Positions 1-9,543 of a stretch of DNA of 64,000 nucleotides are shown here, in pieces. How positions within the stretch are numbered: position 1 is the stretch's first letter; the number at the start of each line of letters is the position of its first letter. Both the position numbers and the translations under genes were made by a program. Source of the stretch: Nitrospira lenta (lineage in GTDB: Bacteria > Nitrospirota > Nitrospiria > Nitrospirales > Nitrospiraceae); the NCBI RefSeq assembly GCF_900403705.1, contig NZ_OUNR01000012.1:186001-250000 (forward strand), given 5' to 3'. The notes below the pieces were generated by a model. That model had not been told where the DNA came from, did not search any database, and saw nothing but the letters and a program-made list of their open reading frames with translations.

Positions 1-405
1 CATCATCAGATTGGCGCTGGAGACCATGCAGATCAGCACAAAGTCCGTGAAGCAGATCAGGGCCAGATACCGGCGCATGTGGCGATCCTGATACATGTAG
101 CCGGTCGAGTAGACGAAGATCAGGGTGCTCACGCCCGCGATCAACGTCATCATGATGGCGCTCAGCCGATCGATGTAGAAGCCGATCGGGAAAATGAGCG
201 CGGCCATCGACCCCGGATCGTAGAAGCGAATGGAAATGGGCCCCTGCACGGCGACGACATAGAGGGTTCCGATGGCGCCGCAACAGGCCGCTCCGATCGG
301 ATAGGCGGCGATCTTCGCGCGAAGGTCGCGCGTCTCGTCGGGGCCAATCAGTACGATCAACGCAGCCGCGAGTAATAGCAATGGGATGAGCAGCACGAAC
401 GACAC
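1..405 (-). CDS. NuoL-like proton-channel subunit (DabB/MpsA type), N-terminal part
   Basis: Runs off the left edge, so only the first 135 residues are visible. I chose the GTG at 405 because GGAG lies five bases upstream and the start matches the paralogue at 2335. The residues are very hydrophobic and nearly parallel the next gene: both have a PISIRFYDP motif, an IDRLSA motif and a YMYQD motif. These belong to the proton-conducting antiporter-like family of complex I NuoL. The nearby MpsC-family gene suggests the DabB/MpsA branch, which pairs with a DUF2309 (DabA/MpsB) subunit for inorganic-carbon uptake or membrane-potential generation. The partner is not in the window. A stand-alone complex I duplicate is the alternative. 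Confidence 0.8.
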   Translation of the reverse strand, partial: MSFVLLIPLLLLAAALIVLIGPDETRDLRAKIAAYPIGAACCGAIGTLYVVAVQGPISIRFYDPGSMAALIFPIGFYIDRLSAIMMTLIAGVSTLIFVYSTGYMYQDRHMRRYLALICFTDFVLICMVSSANLMM

Positions 406-646
406 GGGTACTCCATAACACCGGAAACACCGGAACGTGATGATCTCTCTTCTATCCCTCGCCCTCGCGCCTCGCGCGAACCCGGCATCGGGCGGTCACA
501 GACCGCGTCAGAGGGCCCTCTCGGCGTCCATCATTAGTACGTTGTCTAGACCATCGTCAAGCACCGAGTCGGCTTGAATCTTCCCCGGCGGACCTGCCGT
601 CGCTCTCGCCTGTTCTGCCCACGACGCTTCAGGGGAATCCGCCGCC

Positions 647-2335
647 TCATCGTTCCGCGCGATTGTCGAGACGGCTGGCGGTCTGTGCGATGGCCCGGCC
701 GAATCGATCGTAGAGCCCGTCCACGTACAACTGGTTCATGAAGAGAACGTAGAAGCGGCTCCGCAGGCCTTCCACCCAGGCCGGCATCCACACGGTCCGG
801 CCATGGGCGCGCAGATAGAGATAGCACCAGCTGAGGACGGTCATAACCGTGGCCATGAGCACGATACTGTCGAAGAGCCAGTTCGGAAGATCCGCGGCTT
901 GAAAGTAGGACGCGACTTCCGCGGGATTGGGATACAGGAAGGCCGTGAACGATTCGACGGCGAACAAATAGACGAAGACAACGAAGAGCAGCGTGACGAG
1001 CATGGCCCCCGATACTTCCCAGGAGGGCACCGCGCGCAGGCGGGTGAGCGTCAAAATGGCTTGCGAGGAGGTGATCCAAATAAAGAAGAGGAAGATGACG
1101 GTGCCTTGGGATTCCAGCAAGGGAATGCGCAGCACGCCGTGGGTGACCAGCAGGATCAGCAGGGGAATCATCAAGGTCGTCGCGAATCCGGTCGACCAGG
1201 TGAGGGGAGAAAATGCCTGTTCTTCCTCCTGCCGGTCCGCATGCGGGAAATGCGCTTCCTGTCTGGCTTTGTGGATCACGTTGCCGCTGTTCAGGAACAT
1301 GGTGGCCTTGAACAGTCCGTGGGCAATCAAATGAAAGACCGCGAGCGAGAAGGCGCCCAGGCCGCACTCCATGATCATGTAGCCCATCTGACCGACCGTC
1401 GAGAAGCCGAGGGTCTTCTTGATGTCGTTTTGCGCCAGCATCATGGTGGCGCCCACGATCGCCGTTAGTGTCCCCACCACGAACGCCACATGCAACGTCG
1501 TCGAACTCAGCCCGAACAAAGGCGCCAGCCGGTTGATCAGATACCCGCCGGCATTGATGATGCCGGCATGGAGCAGCGCCGTCGCGGGCGTCGGGGCATA
1601 GAGATAATGGGGGAGCCAGATGTGGAACGGGAACTGCGCCGATTTACTCATGCCGCCGATAAACAGAAGCAGCGTCACGGCCGTGGCTCCGCTGATCTCC
1701 CATCCCGGCAGGGGCGACAGCGTCACGGATGATTCAGCCGCCTTGGCAAACAAGGCCGGAAACTCCAGCGTTCCGTAGAGGGCGTGGGCCAGGACGATTC
1801 CCGCCAGAAACGCGATATCTCCGACCCGCAACAGCGTGAACGTCTTGAAGGCTCCTCCCAGCGTGCCCGCATGGGCATGGTTATGGGCGAGGAGATACAG
1901 CAGGTAACTCAGGAGTTGCCAGAAGAGAAACAGCATCATGAGGTTCGCGCTGGAAACCAGGCAGAGCAGGACGAAGAGCGCCAGACCGATGAGCGCGAGG
2001 TACCGCGGTTCGTGAGGGTCCTGGTACATGTAGTCGATGGAATAGGCATAGATGACCGTGCCGACCCCCGAGATCAGCACCATCATGACGGCGCTGAGCC
2101 GGTCGATATGCAAGCCGATGGGAAACGTGAGCGACGCCATTGAGTTGGGATCGTAAAAGCGAATGCTGATCGGTCCCTGCGTGGCGACAATGTAGAGGGT
2201 GGCGATTGCGCCGCAGAATGCCGCGCCGATCGGGAAGATGGCGAGCTGCGCGCGGGCGCGGCGTGAGCGTTCGTCGCCGACGGCGACGATGAGCGTCGTC
2301 AAGAGGGGGAGCAACGGAAGCAGAATGGCGTACAC
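647..2335 (-). CDS. NuoL-like proton-channel subunit (DabB/MpsA type)
   Basis: Predicted integral membrane protein of 562 residues with about 14 hydrophobic segments. It carries the proton-translocating antiporter core: the stretch SAQFPFHIWLPHYLYAP and a TALLHAGIINAGGYL helix are hallmarks of NuoL/MrpA-type channels. An ATG 63 bases upstream is in frame, but the GTG at 2335 is preferred because GTGAGG precedes it by five bases, exactly as in the downstream paralogue. It is followed by the second paralogue after about 240 bp and is divergent from mpsC. In Staphylococcus MpsABC and in DAB inorganic-carbon pumps a NuoL-like subunit works with a DUF2309 protein. I infer the same role here; the partner gene is not seen. 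Confidence 0.85.
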   Translation of the reverse strand: MYAILLPLLPLLTTLIVAVGDERSRRARAQLAIFPIGAAFCGAIATLYIVATQGPISIRFYDPNSMASLTFPIGLHIDRLSAVMMVLISGVGTVIYAYSIDYMYQDPHEPRYLALIGLALFVLLCLVSSANLMMLFLFWQLLSYLLYLLAHNHAHAGTLGGAFKTFTLLRVGDIAFLAGIVLAHALYGTLEFPALFAKAAESSVTLSPLPGWEISGATAVTLLLFIGGMSKSAQFPFHIWLPHYLYAPTPATALLHAGIINAGGYLINRLAPLFGLSSTTLHVAFVVGTLTAIVGATMMLAQNDIKKTLGFSTVGQMGYMIMECGLGAFSLAVFHLIAHGLFKATMFLNSGNVIHKARQEAHFPHADRQEEEQAFSPLTWSTGFATTLMIPLLILLVTHGVLRIPLLESQGTVIFLFFIWITSSQAILTLTRLRAVPSWEVSGAMLVTLLFVVFVYLFAVESFTAFLYPNPAEVASYFQAADLPNWLFDSIVLMATVMTVLSWCYLYLRAHGRTVWMPAWVEGLRSRFYVLFMNQLYVDGLYDRFGRAIAQTASRLDNRAER

Positions 2336-2646
2336 GGGCACCTCACGGTTTCGGAAAACAAAAAGCCAACGGGGCCACGCGACGACAGATTCACGCACCG
2401 CCCCGTTGGCTTGTACTGCGACCGGCCCGAAACGTGCCGATCACCCTACTGCCTCTGAATGTGAGTCAGCCCGATGGTGTGGCTGTCCCGTGCGTTTGCG
2501 GAGGAGCACCGACACCCCGAGCTGAATCCTGATGTTTCTTATCCGGTATCGGTCGCGGGGTAGTCAAGAGTGCGGGTACAATGCCCATCGCGATCTAGGT
2601 CTTCGGGCCCTCCCGTCTCTTTCGGCCAGACGGAGCGGCTTTGTTC

Positions 2647-2676
2647 TTGTGGCCTCCTCGGCGGCCCCTCTATAAT
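2647..2676 (+). promoter_or_regulatory. Sigma70-type promoter for mpsC-selO
   Basis: TTGTGG at 2647-2652, an 18-bp spacer and a perfect TATAAT at 2671-2676. The expected transcript would start near 2683, leaving a leader of about 27 bases before the mpsC ATG. Called by pattern only. Confidence 0.55.
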
Positions 2677-2709
2677 CACCCTCTATCATCTGGGTGGAAG
2701 GGTTGCGCG

Positions 2710-3081
2710 ATGAACAGAGGACTGACCAAAGGCGAAATCGAATCGGCGATTCGTAATGCCATCATCAAATTCGAACAGGAGTTCATGGGGCGGGGCCCGG
2801 AAGATGTGCGGGCCTATATCGTGCGCGATCTCGTCGTCGTTCGCTTGAAAGGCGTCCTGACGCCGGCTGAGCGACAACTGGCCAAGACCGCTGAAGGCGT
2901 CGACATGGTCAAACGAATCCGGCAAACCCTCATTGCCCAGGGACGCGAGAAGCTCTTCGAGCAGGTGAACGACATCACCGGGGCCAAATCGCTAGCGCTC
3001 TTTACCGATATCAATGCCCAGATCGGCGAGAAGGTGCTGGTCTTTACGGTGGATCGGGACCTGGAAGGGCTCGGTCGATAG
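2710..3081 (+). CDS. DUF2294 / MpsC family protein
   Basis: Soluble protein of 123 residues of the DUF2294 family (PF10057, named MpsC after the Na+-translocating membrane-potential-generating system; YbcI in Bacillus). Typical features are the N-terminal amphipathic helix with KFEQEFMGRGPEDVRAYI, then DLVVVRLKGVLTPAE and a C-terminal FTVDRDLE motif. The ATG at 2710 was chosen over an upstream TTG because GGAAGG lies about eight bases before it and the family begins here. In other bacteria these genes sit beside NuoL-like and DUF2309 genes, and here two NuoL-like genes lie divergently next door. The stop overlaps the selO start by one base. Its biochemical role is not settled. Confidence 0.85.
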   Translation: MNRGLTKGEIESAIRNAIIKFEQEFMGRGPEDVRAYIVRDLVVVRLKGVLTPAERQLAKTAEGVDMVKRIRQTLIAQGREKLFEQVNDITGAKSLALFTDINAQIGEKVLVFTVDRDLEGLGR

Positions 3082-4556
3082 TGGCTCGCCGTACATTGGA
3101 AACCCTCTCGTTCGATAACACCTATGCGCGTCTGCCCGAATCGTTCTATGCCAAGCTGAACCCCACACCGTTCTCGTCGGCTCCCTATCTCATCAGCTTC
3201 AATCGTGCGGCGGCGGAACTCATCGATCTCGATCCGGCGGAAGCGGCGCGCCCGGAATTCGCCGGCCTGTTCGGCGGAAGCCTTCTCGTGCCGGGGATGG
3301 AGCCTCTGGCGATGCTCTATTCAGGCCATCAATTCGGCACGTATGTTCCGCAGCTCGGCGACGGCCGCGCGATCCTACTGGGTGAAGTCTGGAATGACCG
3401 GGGCGAGAAATGGGATCTGCAACTCAAGGGCGCGGGCATGACGCCCTTTTCGCGCGACGGCGACGGTCGCGCCGTGTTGCGCTCCACGATTCGCGAATAT
3501 CTCTGCAGCGAAGCCATGCATGGCCTGGGCATTCCGACGACGCGGGCGCTGTGCATCGTCGGCAGCGATCACCAGGTCTATCGTGAACAGGTGGAGACCG
3601 GCGCCGTCGTGCTGCGCATGGCGCCGACGCATGTCCGCTTCGGCTCCTTCGAAGTCTTCTACTATCGCAAGCAGCATGAGCAGCTGAAAATTCTGGCCGA
3701 CTATGTCATCGCGCAGCACTATCCTCATCTGGTCGACGTCTCCGACAAGTACGCGCGGTTCTTTACGGAGGTGGTCGAGCGGACGGCGAAGCTAATTGCT
3801 CAATGGCAGGCCGTCGGCTGGGCCCACGGCGTGATGAACACCGATAACATGTCGATTCTCGGCATCACACTCGACTACGGACCGTTCGGGTTTATCGACG
3901 ACTACGATCCCGGCTTCATCTGCAACCACTCCGATCACAACGGCCGCTATGCGTTCAATCAACAACCGTATATAGGTCTCTGGAATCTGAGCTGTCTGGC
4001 GCAGGCGCTGCTGCCATTGGCTGAGAAGGACTCACTGAAAGCCGCCCTGGATTCCTACACGCCTCTCTGCGAGCGCCGCTATATGGAACTGATGCAGGCC
4101 AAGGCCGGGTTGAGCCAGGAGCAGGAAGACGATGCCGCGTTGATACAGGATTTGCTGGGCCTCATGCAGCAGAGTCATGCCGATTACACAAATTGCTTCC
4201 GCGCGCTGGGAGCCTTTTCATCGGCGGCGGACTCGCTCAACGAACCGCTCCGTGATTTCTTTCTCGATCGTGCGGCATTCAATGCCTGGGCCCAGCGCTA
4301 TGCCGAACGGTTGCGCAAGGAGCAGAGCCACGATGGGGAACGGCGCGCACGCATGGACCGGATCAACCCCAAGTACGTGTTGCGCAACTATCTGGCCCAG
4401 ACCGCGATCGAGAAGGCACAGCAGAAGGACTACTCAGAAGTCGATCGCCTGCTGGCGCTGTTGCAAGATCCCTACAGCGACCAGCCGAGCATGGAGGCTT
4501 ACGCCGCCGCGCCCCCCAACTGGGGCAAGCATTTATCGGTGAGTTGTTCGTCCTAA
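3081..4556 (+). CDS. selO: Protein adenylyltransferase SelO (YdiU family)
   Basis: 491 residues, the usual length for bacterial SelO. This pseudokinase-fold enzyme transfers AMP from ATP to Ser, Thr or Tyr of target proteins, many of them redox proteins. Visible family motifs include YSGHQFGTYVPQLGDGRA and LKGAGMTPFSRDGDGRAVLR, and the active-site stretch HGVMNTDNMSILG followed by DYGPFGFIDDYD. It ends in SCSS, the normal non-selenocysteine bacterial C-terminus. The GTG start at 3081 overlaps the last base of the mpsC stop, so the two genes are very likely translationally coupled. The link to mpsC is positional only. Confidence 0.95.
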   Translation: MARRTLETLSFDNTYARLPESFYAKLNPTPFSSAPYLISFNRAAAELIDLDPAEAARPEFAGLFGGSLLVPGMEPLAMLYSGHQFGTYVPQLGDGRAILLGEVWNDRGEKWDLQLKGAGMTPFSRDGDGRAVLRSTIREYLCSEAMHGLGIPTTRALCIVGSDHQVYREQVETGAVVLRMAPTHVRFGSFEVFYYRKQHEQLKILADYVIAQHYPHLVDVSDKYARFFTEVVERTAKLIAQWQAVGWAHGVMNTDNMSILGITLDYGPFGFIDDYDPGFICNHSDHNGRYAFNQQPYIGLWNLSCLAQALLPLAEKDSLKAALDSYTPLCERRYMELMQAKAGLSQEQEDDAALIQDLLGLMQQSHADYTNCFRALGAFSSAADSLNEPLRDFFLDRAAFNAWAQRYAERLRKEQSHDGERRARMDRINPKYVLRNYLAQTAIEKAQQKDYSEVDRLLALLQDPYSDQPSMEAYAAAPPNWGKHLSVSCSS

Positions 4557-4676
4557 TAGGGATCTCTCCGGGGCACTTTTTATGCTTTACGGAAAGCCTG
4601 TTCAAGAGGACGGCCGCTCAGCTGATCGAATGGGTGGGTTCGCTGGGCGGTCTCACGGCGTACAAGGAGCATGAGC

Positions 4677-6188
4677 GTGAAGGTTCAGACGACGGCACAG
4701 ATCGGCAGGAGCCTGCTCGTTTCAGTCTGGTTTCTGATGATGCTCGCCGCCTGTACGCAGGACGGGGGCGGCTCGACTTCACCGGCTCCCTCGGTCCCCC
4801 CGCCTCCGGTAGCTGGAAATCCGGCAACTGTTACGTTGGCGAGCCCGGCGCAGAACGCCACGGTCCCGGTCGGTCCCGTCACGGTCTCGTTCACGACGCA
4901 GTTCTTCACGGTCGGCCCGCCAGGTCAAACCCATCTGCATTTCTATCTCGACGGCGATCTGGTGCCGTACATGTTTTATAGCGGCGCTGGCATCGACGCA
5001 GACAATGGCGTGCTCTACAACGGCGTCCACACACATTTCGTCCATTGGAAATCAGCGGTGTCTTTCGACATCTTTGGTTTGTCCTCGGCGAGCCATACGG
5101 TTCGGGTCGTCCTTGCCGATCAAAGTCACAATGAGCTGATGAATGCCGAAGCGACGAAAACGCTCGCCTTCTCGGTCAGCCAGCCGCCGACCGGTGATTT
5201 GACTCTCCAGTCCGTCCTGTCGGGTCTGAATTTTCCTGTTGGCCTCTCGCTCGCGCCGGACGGCCGCGTCTTCTTCAACGAACGCCTGACAGGGAAGATT
5301 CGCATCATCGATCAGCAATGGCAGCTTGTGCCGACGGAGTTTTGCCAGATCGCGATCGTCACGAGCGGGGAGCAGGGTCTGCTCGGCTTAACTCTCGATC
5401 CGGACTTTGCGACGAACCATTTTGTGTACGTCTATCATTCGGCCGCGGGCCCCTTGCGCAATCGGGTGGTCCGGTACACCGAGTCCGGTGGGTTCTGTAC
5501 GAACCAGCAGATCATCCTCGACAATCTTCCGGCTAACGGCAATCACAATGGCGGCATCATTCAGTTCGGGCCGGACGGGAAGCTCTATGTGGTCATCGGC
5601 GATGCGGAAAATACAGCGAATGCTCAGAGCCTGACAACGCTGGCCGGGAAGATCCTGCGGATCAATCCCGACGGCAGCGCTCCGTCCGACAACCCGTTCT
5701 TTTCAAACTCGAACGCCAATGCGCAAAAAATTTTCAGTCTGGGCCATCGCAACAGCTACGGGTTCACGTTCCATCCCCACACCGGCCATCTGTGGGAAAC
5801 TGAAAACGGGCCGTCGGATACGGATGAAATCAATCGTGTCATTTCCGGCGGCAATTATGGATGGCCCACAGTCAGAGGTATTGTGGGCAATGCGAACTTC
5901 CATGACCCGATCCTCGCCTATGTCTCCGTGATTGCCCCTACTGGGATCATCGCGATTCCGGAAAATTCCACGGCCTACCCGACAGCCTACCGCAATAACC
6001 TTCTCTTCGCGGCCTGGAACGATGGACGAATCCGCCGGGTGGTCTTGAGCGGGGCCGATCTCACGCAGCTGGGCAGCACCAGTACGGCGTACAGCGGCGG
6101 CCAGGGTGCGCTGCTCAGCATGATGCTGGGGGCCGACGGATATATCTATGTGTCCAACGCCGGCGGCATCTTCAGAGTCGTTCCCTAG
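4677..6188 (+). CDS. Lipoprotein with PQQ-type sugar dehydrogenase (GSDH) beta-propeller
   Basis: About 503 residues. The N-terminus is a lipoprotein signal ending in LAAC, then a low-complexity Ser/Pro linker, a roughly 100-residue beta-rich domain and a GSDH/sorbosone dehydrogenase-like propeller from about residue 170. Propeller motifs include GLNFPVGLSLAPDGR, SGEQGLLGLTLDPDF, NGNHNGGIIQFGPDGKLYV and GHRNSYGFTFHP, typical of aldose dehydrogenases of the YliI/Asd type. Such enzymes oxidise sugars in the periplasm, usually with PQQ. Substrate and cofactor cannot be told here. An ATG at 4671 is possible, but AAGGAG lies one base before it and seven before the GTG at 4677, so the GTG is preferred. 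Confidence 0.85.
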   Translation: MKVQTTAQIGRSLLVSVWFLMMLAACTQDGGGSTSPAPSVPPPPVAGNPATVTLASPAQNATVPVGPVTVSFTTQFFTVGPPGQTHLHFYLDGDLVPYMFYSGAGIDADNGVLYNGVHTHFVHWKSAVSFDIFGLSSASHTVRVVLADQSHNELMNAEATKTLAFSVSQPPTGDLTLQSVLSGLNFPVGLSLAPDGRVFFNERLTGKIRIIDQQWQLVPTEFCQIAIVTSGEQGLLGLTLDPDFATNHFVYVYHSAAGPLRNRVVRYTESGGFCTNQQIILDNLPANGNHNGGIIQFGPDGKLYVVIGDAENTANAQSLTTLAGKILRINPDGSAPSDNPFFSNSNANAQKIFSLGHRNSYGFTFHPHTGHLWETENGPSDTDEINRVISGGNYGWPTVRGIVGNANFHDPILAYVSVIAPTGIIAIPENSTAYPTAYRNNLLFAAWNDGRIRRVVLSGADLTQLGSTSTAYSGGQGALLSMMLGADGYIYVSNAGGIFRVVP

Positions 6189-6299
6189 GAGCGGCCCATC
6201 CGCTCAGCTCCTCGCCGCGGTTCTCCGGAAACTCCTTGCAGTCTCCTCCTCTGTCTGATGTAGAGTGGCGGGGCTGTCATCTTTTGCGGAGTGTGACCT

Positions 6300-9200
6300 G
6301 TGGCAAAATCTCCCGGGGACTCGAAACTGGCTGTAGCCGGAGCTCTCACCCTCGTGCTGGCTATTGCCGGCGTGTTGTTGGTGAAGGAACCGCTGCGCAG
6401 TTCGCGGCCGGTCGGCACCGGGCTGGAAATGAAGCAGAGCACCGGCGAGCAGCTGGTCCGGGCGCGGCTGTGGGAAGACCCGGTGGCTGCGGTCGAGCGG
6501 GCTATCCGGGAAAAGGGGACGCCTCAAGCGGCATCCGGGAAGACCTCCTCATTAGCCCAACGGCTCAGCACGCTTCGGGAGGCGATCGCTGAACGGGTGG
6601 CGGGCGGACAGCGCCTCGCCGTGTTGCTGACGACGACGGGCGGAGGGCCTTACGTAGAGAGTGCGGAAACGCGGCTTCGCGACCGGTACGCCATCGGTAC
6701 GGCCCTCGGCGCGGCCTGTTATGTGCCGGAAGATGAGACCCATCTTTCATTTGTCGATTGGGATCCGCAAGGAGCCGTTCGAGGACTTCCCTATGAATGG
6801 TATCGGCTAAGAAAGACTCGCAATTGCGGCGAGCCGGGCTTGCGCGCGGACAGTGTCCTGGTAGTCTGGCTCCCCGACGAAACGTTGAGCCGCGGTTTTT
6901 TGGCGACCTTGACGTCGTTGTCCCAAGGGCTGGCCTGTCAGGAAGCGAGCAGGGGCGAGTGCCTTTTTACCGACGACAAGCGCAAGCTCGTGCGGCTGAA
7001 TCCCGCCATACAGCAGGCGGTCACCTTCAAAATCATCGGCCCGCGTAGTTCTTCGGCCTATCGCACACTGCTGGACGAGGCCGCGGCCCTGTACGGCAAT
7101 CCGCATGACGGGCTCGGGGTGTGGCCGAATGCCGACGGGTCGATCGAACTGTATTCGCCTTGGGCCAGCGCGATGAAAGGGCTGCTGGCCTACGGGCTCA
7201 AAGCGGAGTCCGGCAAAGGCGCGGCCTGTGCGACCTATGACGATTGCGAACATGAGTTTTATCGCCGGCTGGCCGACGCGAACATCCGGCTGGTCTATGA
7301 TATCGGCTCGGACGACCGGCAGTTCGAATCGTTAATCGCTGAATTGGACCGGCGGCAGGTTCGGCTCGGTTGGGATGCCGTGATTCTCATCGGCGAATGG
7401 GATTCTTTTTACGGACGAGCCTTGCCGATCGAGTTCCGCGCCGCCGCCTGCGCCAAGGTGGCGACGTTCTCCGAAGAGGATCTGAAACAGATCCAGGTGC
7501 CGGTGGACATCAAGCGGTTGTGTCCCAGCATTCCGCAGGCCGTCGATCTGCAGATTCAGCGGCCTGCCGACTATGAAGCGCTGACGCTCAACGTCTTTCG
7601 TTACAGTTATTTGGCCGGCCTGGACGGTGAAGTGCCGGGCGACGACGCGGCGCGCGCCGCCCGGGCGAAGGCCACAGCGGCCAATCAGGCCGGCGATACG
7701 TGGCGGGACCGTCCGGAGGGCACCAGCCAGCTCGACTATGTGCGTGCGCTGGTCGCGCGCATCCACGACGAAGGCGAAGGCGCCAGAGCGATCGGGATCA
7801 TGGGAACGGATCCCTACGATGCGCTGCTCATCATCAAGGCGCTCCGTCCGTTTTTCCCGCACGCGATCTTTTTTACGCTGGATCTGGATGCGCGCCATCT
7901 TCATCCGAGCGAGTACAAGTCGACACGCAACATGGTCATCGCATCCCCCTTCGGGTTGCAGTTGGAAGGGGGGCTCCAGCGCGACGTCCCGCCGTTCCGG
8001 AGCAGTTATCAGACCTCCGCGTATTTCGCCACGCTGCAGGCGGTGGGACAGGTTACCTGCGAACTCAAGGGCCATCAGCCTCAGAGAGGGCCCTGCACAT
8101 CGGCGTACCACGCGGCGCTGACGCCGGACGATCGGCTCTACGATGCAGGGTCGCATCCGAGGATTTTTGAAGTGGGCCGAAACGGGGCGGTGGACCTGAG
8201 CGTGGTCGACCGAGAAGGCCTGCGGACGGTTCATCCCCTGCGGTCGGATCTTGCCCATACCGAACAGTACGGGCAGCTGAAGCAAGGGGTCGGGTTTGAC
8301 AATACGGTGATCGGGGCCAGTCTCGTGATCGTTTTGTTAGCTGGCACGATTGTGGCCTGGAGCAATCAGCGGATCTGGCTTTGGGTCACGCGCAATCCGA
8401 AGCTGCTGGCAGTGCTGGGAATCCTGATTCTGGCGGCCTTCGCGGTTTTCCTGGCCTCCGGCGGCGCGACGAGGCTCCTCGCCGGGCATGACGAAGGCGA
8501 GCCGTTTTCATGGACCGACGGCATCAGCATCTGGCCGAGCGAATTGCTTCGCTTTCTGGTGGTAATCCTCTGCCTCATCCTGCTGGCCAAGGGCATGCGC
8601 GATCTGGCGAAGAACAGCGACCTGATCGGCCAAGATTTCCTGTTTCACGATGAGTCCGCCGGCAAGCGGTTTTCACCCGGGACCTTCTGGACCAACCTCA
8701 AGCGGGTGTCTCATCCGGCTGCGACGATGACGGCGACGACGGTGGATCAGGCCTGGTCCTGGTATCGCGAGGCCGGCAAGCCCGCGCAGCGGGCGGCTCG
8801 CACGCTCCTGTTGTTCTTTCTCTACTTAGCGGTCATGTGGCCGCTGGGGCACTGGGTGCTCGACGAGGAGATGATCCACCCTTGCCGGGGACATTTGAGT
8901 TGCACCGTCGATTGGGTTCTGACGCTTGTGAGCGTTGTGCTGGTAGTGTTGCTCAATCTGGCTGTCTTCGACGCGGTGATGTTGTGTCGGCGCTGGATCG
9001 GATGGGTCACCGCCTCGACCGGCGGCTGGTCCGATCGGGTGCAGGAAGAGTATCTCCGCGATTATGGCCTGGGCGAGGCGCAGAAGGCGGAGTTCGAGAA
9101 GCTGAAGTATCTGGCGGTGGTGGATCTGATCGGGCAGCGGACCGAAGTCGTGAACCGCCTGATCCGGTATCCCTTCATTGCGCTGTTGATCATGATCGCC

Positions 9201-9533
9201 GGCCGCAACGACTATTTCGATATCTGGAATTATCCCATACTGCTCCTGTTCTCCTGGGCGTTGAACATTCTGCTGGCTCTGCTGGCGGCGCTCCTTTTGT
9301 ATCAGGCGGCGAGCAAGGCGAAGGCCGCCATGCTGACCGGGTTGAGCCGCCAGATGGTCCAGGCTCTGGGAGTCGGGCAGGATCGCGATGTCCGGATGAA
9401 GCAGGTCCAGTTCATCATCGACGAGGTCGAGGCGAACGAGCAGGGCGCGTTCGTTCCGCTGTACCAGCAGCCGGTAGTCGAGTCCTCTCTCTATGGTCTG
9501 GTGGCGCTGCTGCAATACTTGTACATGAAATAA
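6300..9533 (+). CDS. Large multi-pass membrane protein with extracytoplasmic domain, unknown function
   Basis: 1077 residues; I do not recognise a named family. One N-terminal membrane segment (about 9-28) is followed by roughly 630 polar residues, probably outside the cytoplasm. A membrane block follows, with helices near 668-686, 701-721, 749-766, 836-856, 872-895, 957-972 and 977-1005, and then a cytoplasmic tail. The polar domain has alternating alpha/beta character, with stretches such as RAIGIMGTDPYDALLIIKAL and PHAIFFTLDLDARHLHP that recall type I periplasmic-binding folds, so a receptor or sensor role is possible but unproven. GTG start with GGAG eight bases upstream. It heads an apparent operon with two alpha/beta hydrolases and a small Cys protein. 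Confidence 0.8.
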   Translation: MAKSPGDSKLAVAGALTLVLAIAGVLLVKEPLRSSRPVGTGLEMKQSTGEQLVRARLWEDPVAAVERAIREKGTPQAASGKTSSLAQRLSTLREAIAERVAGGQRLAVLLTTTGGGPYVESAETRLRDRYAIGTALGAACYVPEDETHLSFVDWDPQGAVRGLPYEWYRLRKTRNCGEPGLRADSVLVVWLPDETLSRGFLATLTSLSQGLACQEASRGECLFTDDKRKLVRLNPAIQQAVTFKIIGPRSSSAYRTLLDEAAALYGNPHDGLGVWPNADGSIELYSPWASAMKGLLAYGLKAESGKGAACATYDDCEHEFYRRLADANIRLVYDIGSDDRQFESLIAELDRRQVRLGWDAVILIGEWDSFYGRALPIEFRAAACAKVATFSEEDLKQIQVPVDIKRLCPSIPQAVDLQIQRPADYEALTLNVFRYSYLAGLDGEVPGDDAARAARAKATAANQAGDTWRDRPEGTSQLDYVRALVARIHDEGEGARAIGIMGTDPYDALLIIKALRPFFPHAIFFTLDLDARHLHPSEYKSTRNMVIASPFGLQLEGGLQRDVPPFRSSYQTSAYFATLQAVGQVTCELKGHQPQRGPCTSAYHAALTPDDRLYDAGSHPRIFEVGRNGAVDLSVVDREGLRTVHPLRSDLAHTEQYGQLKQGVGFDNTVIGASLVIVLLAGTIVAWSNQRIWLWVTRNPKLLAVLGILILAAFAVFLASGGATRLLAGHDEGEPFSWTDGISIWPSELLRFLVVILCLILLAKGMRDLAKNSDLIGQDFLFHDESAGKRFSPGTFWTNLKRVSHPAATMTATTVDQAWSWYREAGKPAQRAARTLLLFFLYLAVMWPLGHWVLDEEMIHPCRGHLSCTVDWVLTLVSVVLVVLLNLAVFDAVMLCRRWIGWVTASTGGWSDRVQEEYLRDYGLGEAQKAEFEKLKYLAVVDLIGQRTEVVNRLIRYPFIALLIMIAGRNDYFDIWNYPILLLFSWALNILLALLAALLLYQAASKAKAAMLTGLSRQMVQALGVGQDRDVRMKQVQFIIDEVEANEQGAFVPLYQQPVVESSLYGLVALLQYLYMK

Positions 9534-9543
9534 CGGATAGCAC

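Noticed and set aside
546-1367. Long minus-strand ORF of 273 codons inside the NuoL-like gene
   Set aside because: It overlaps a clear membrane protein in another frame, is Arg/His-rich and resembles no family; a GC-rich shadow.
7332-8285. Minus-strand ORF of 317 codons opposite the 1077-residue gene
   Set aside because: Antisense shadow with Arg/Gln-rich, non-protein-like composition.
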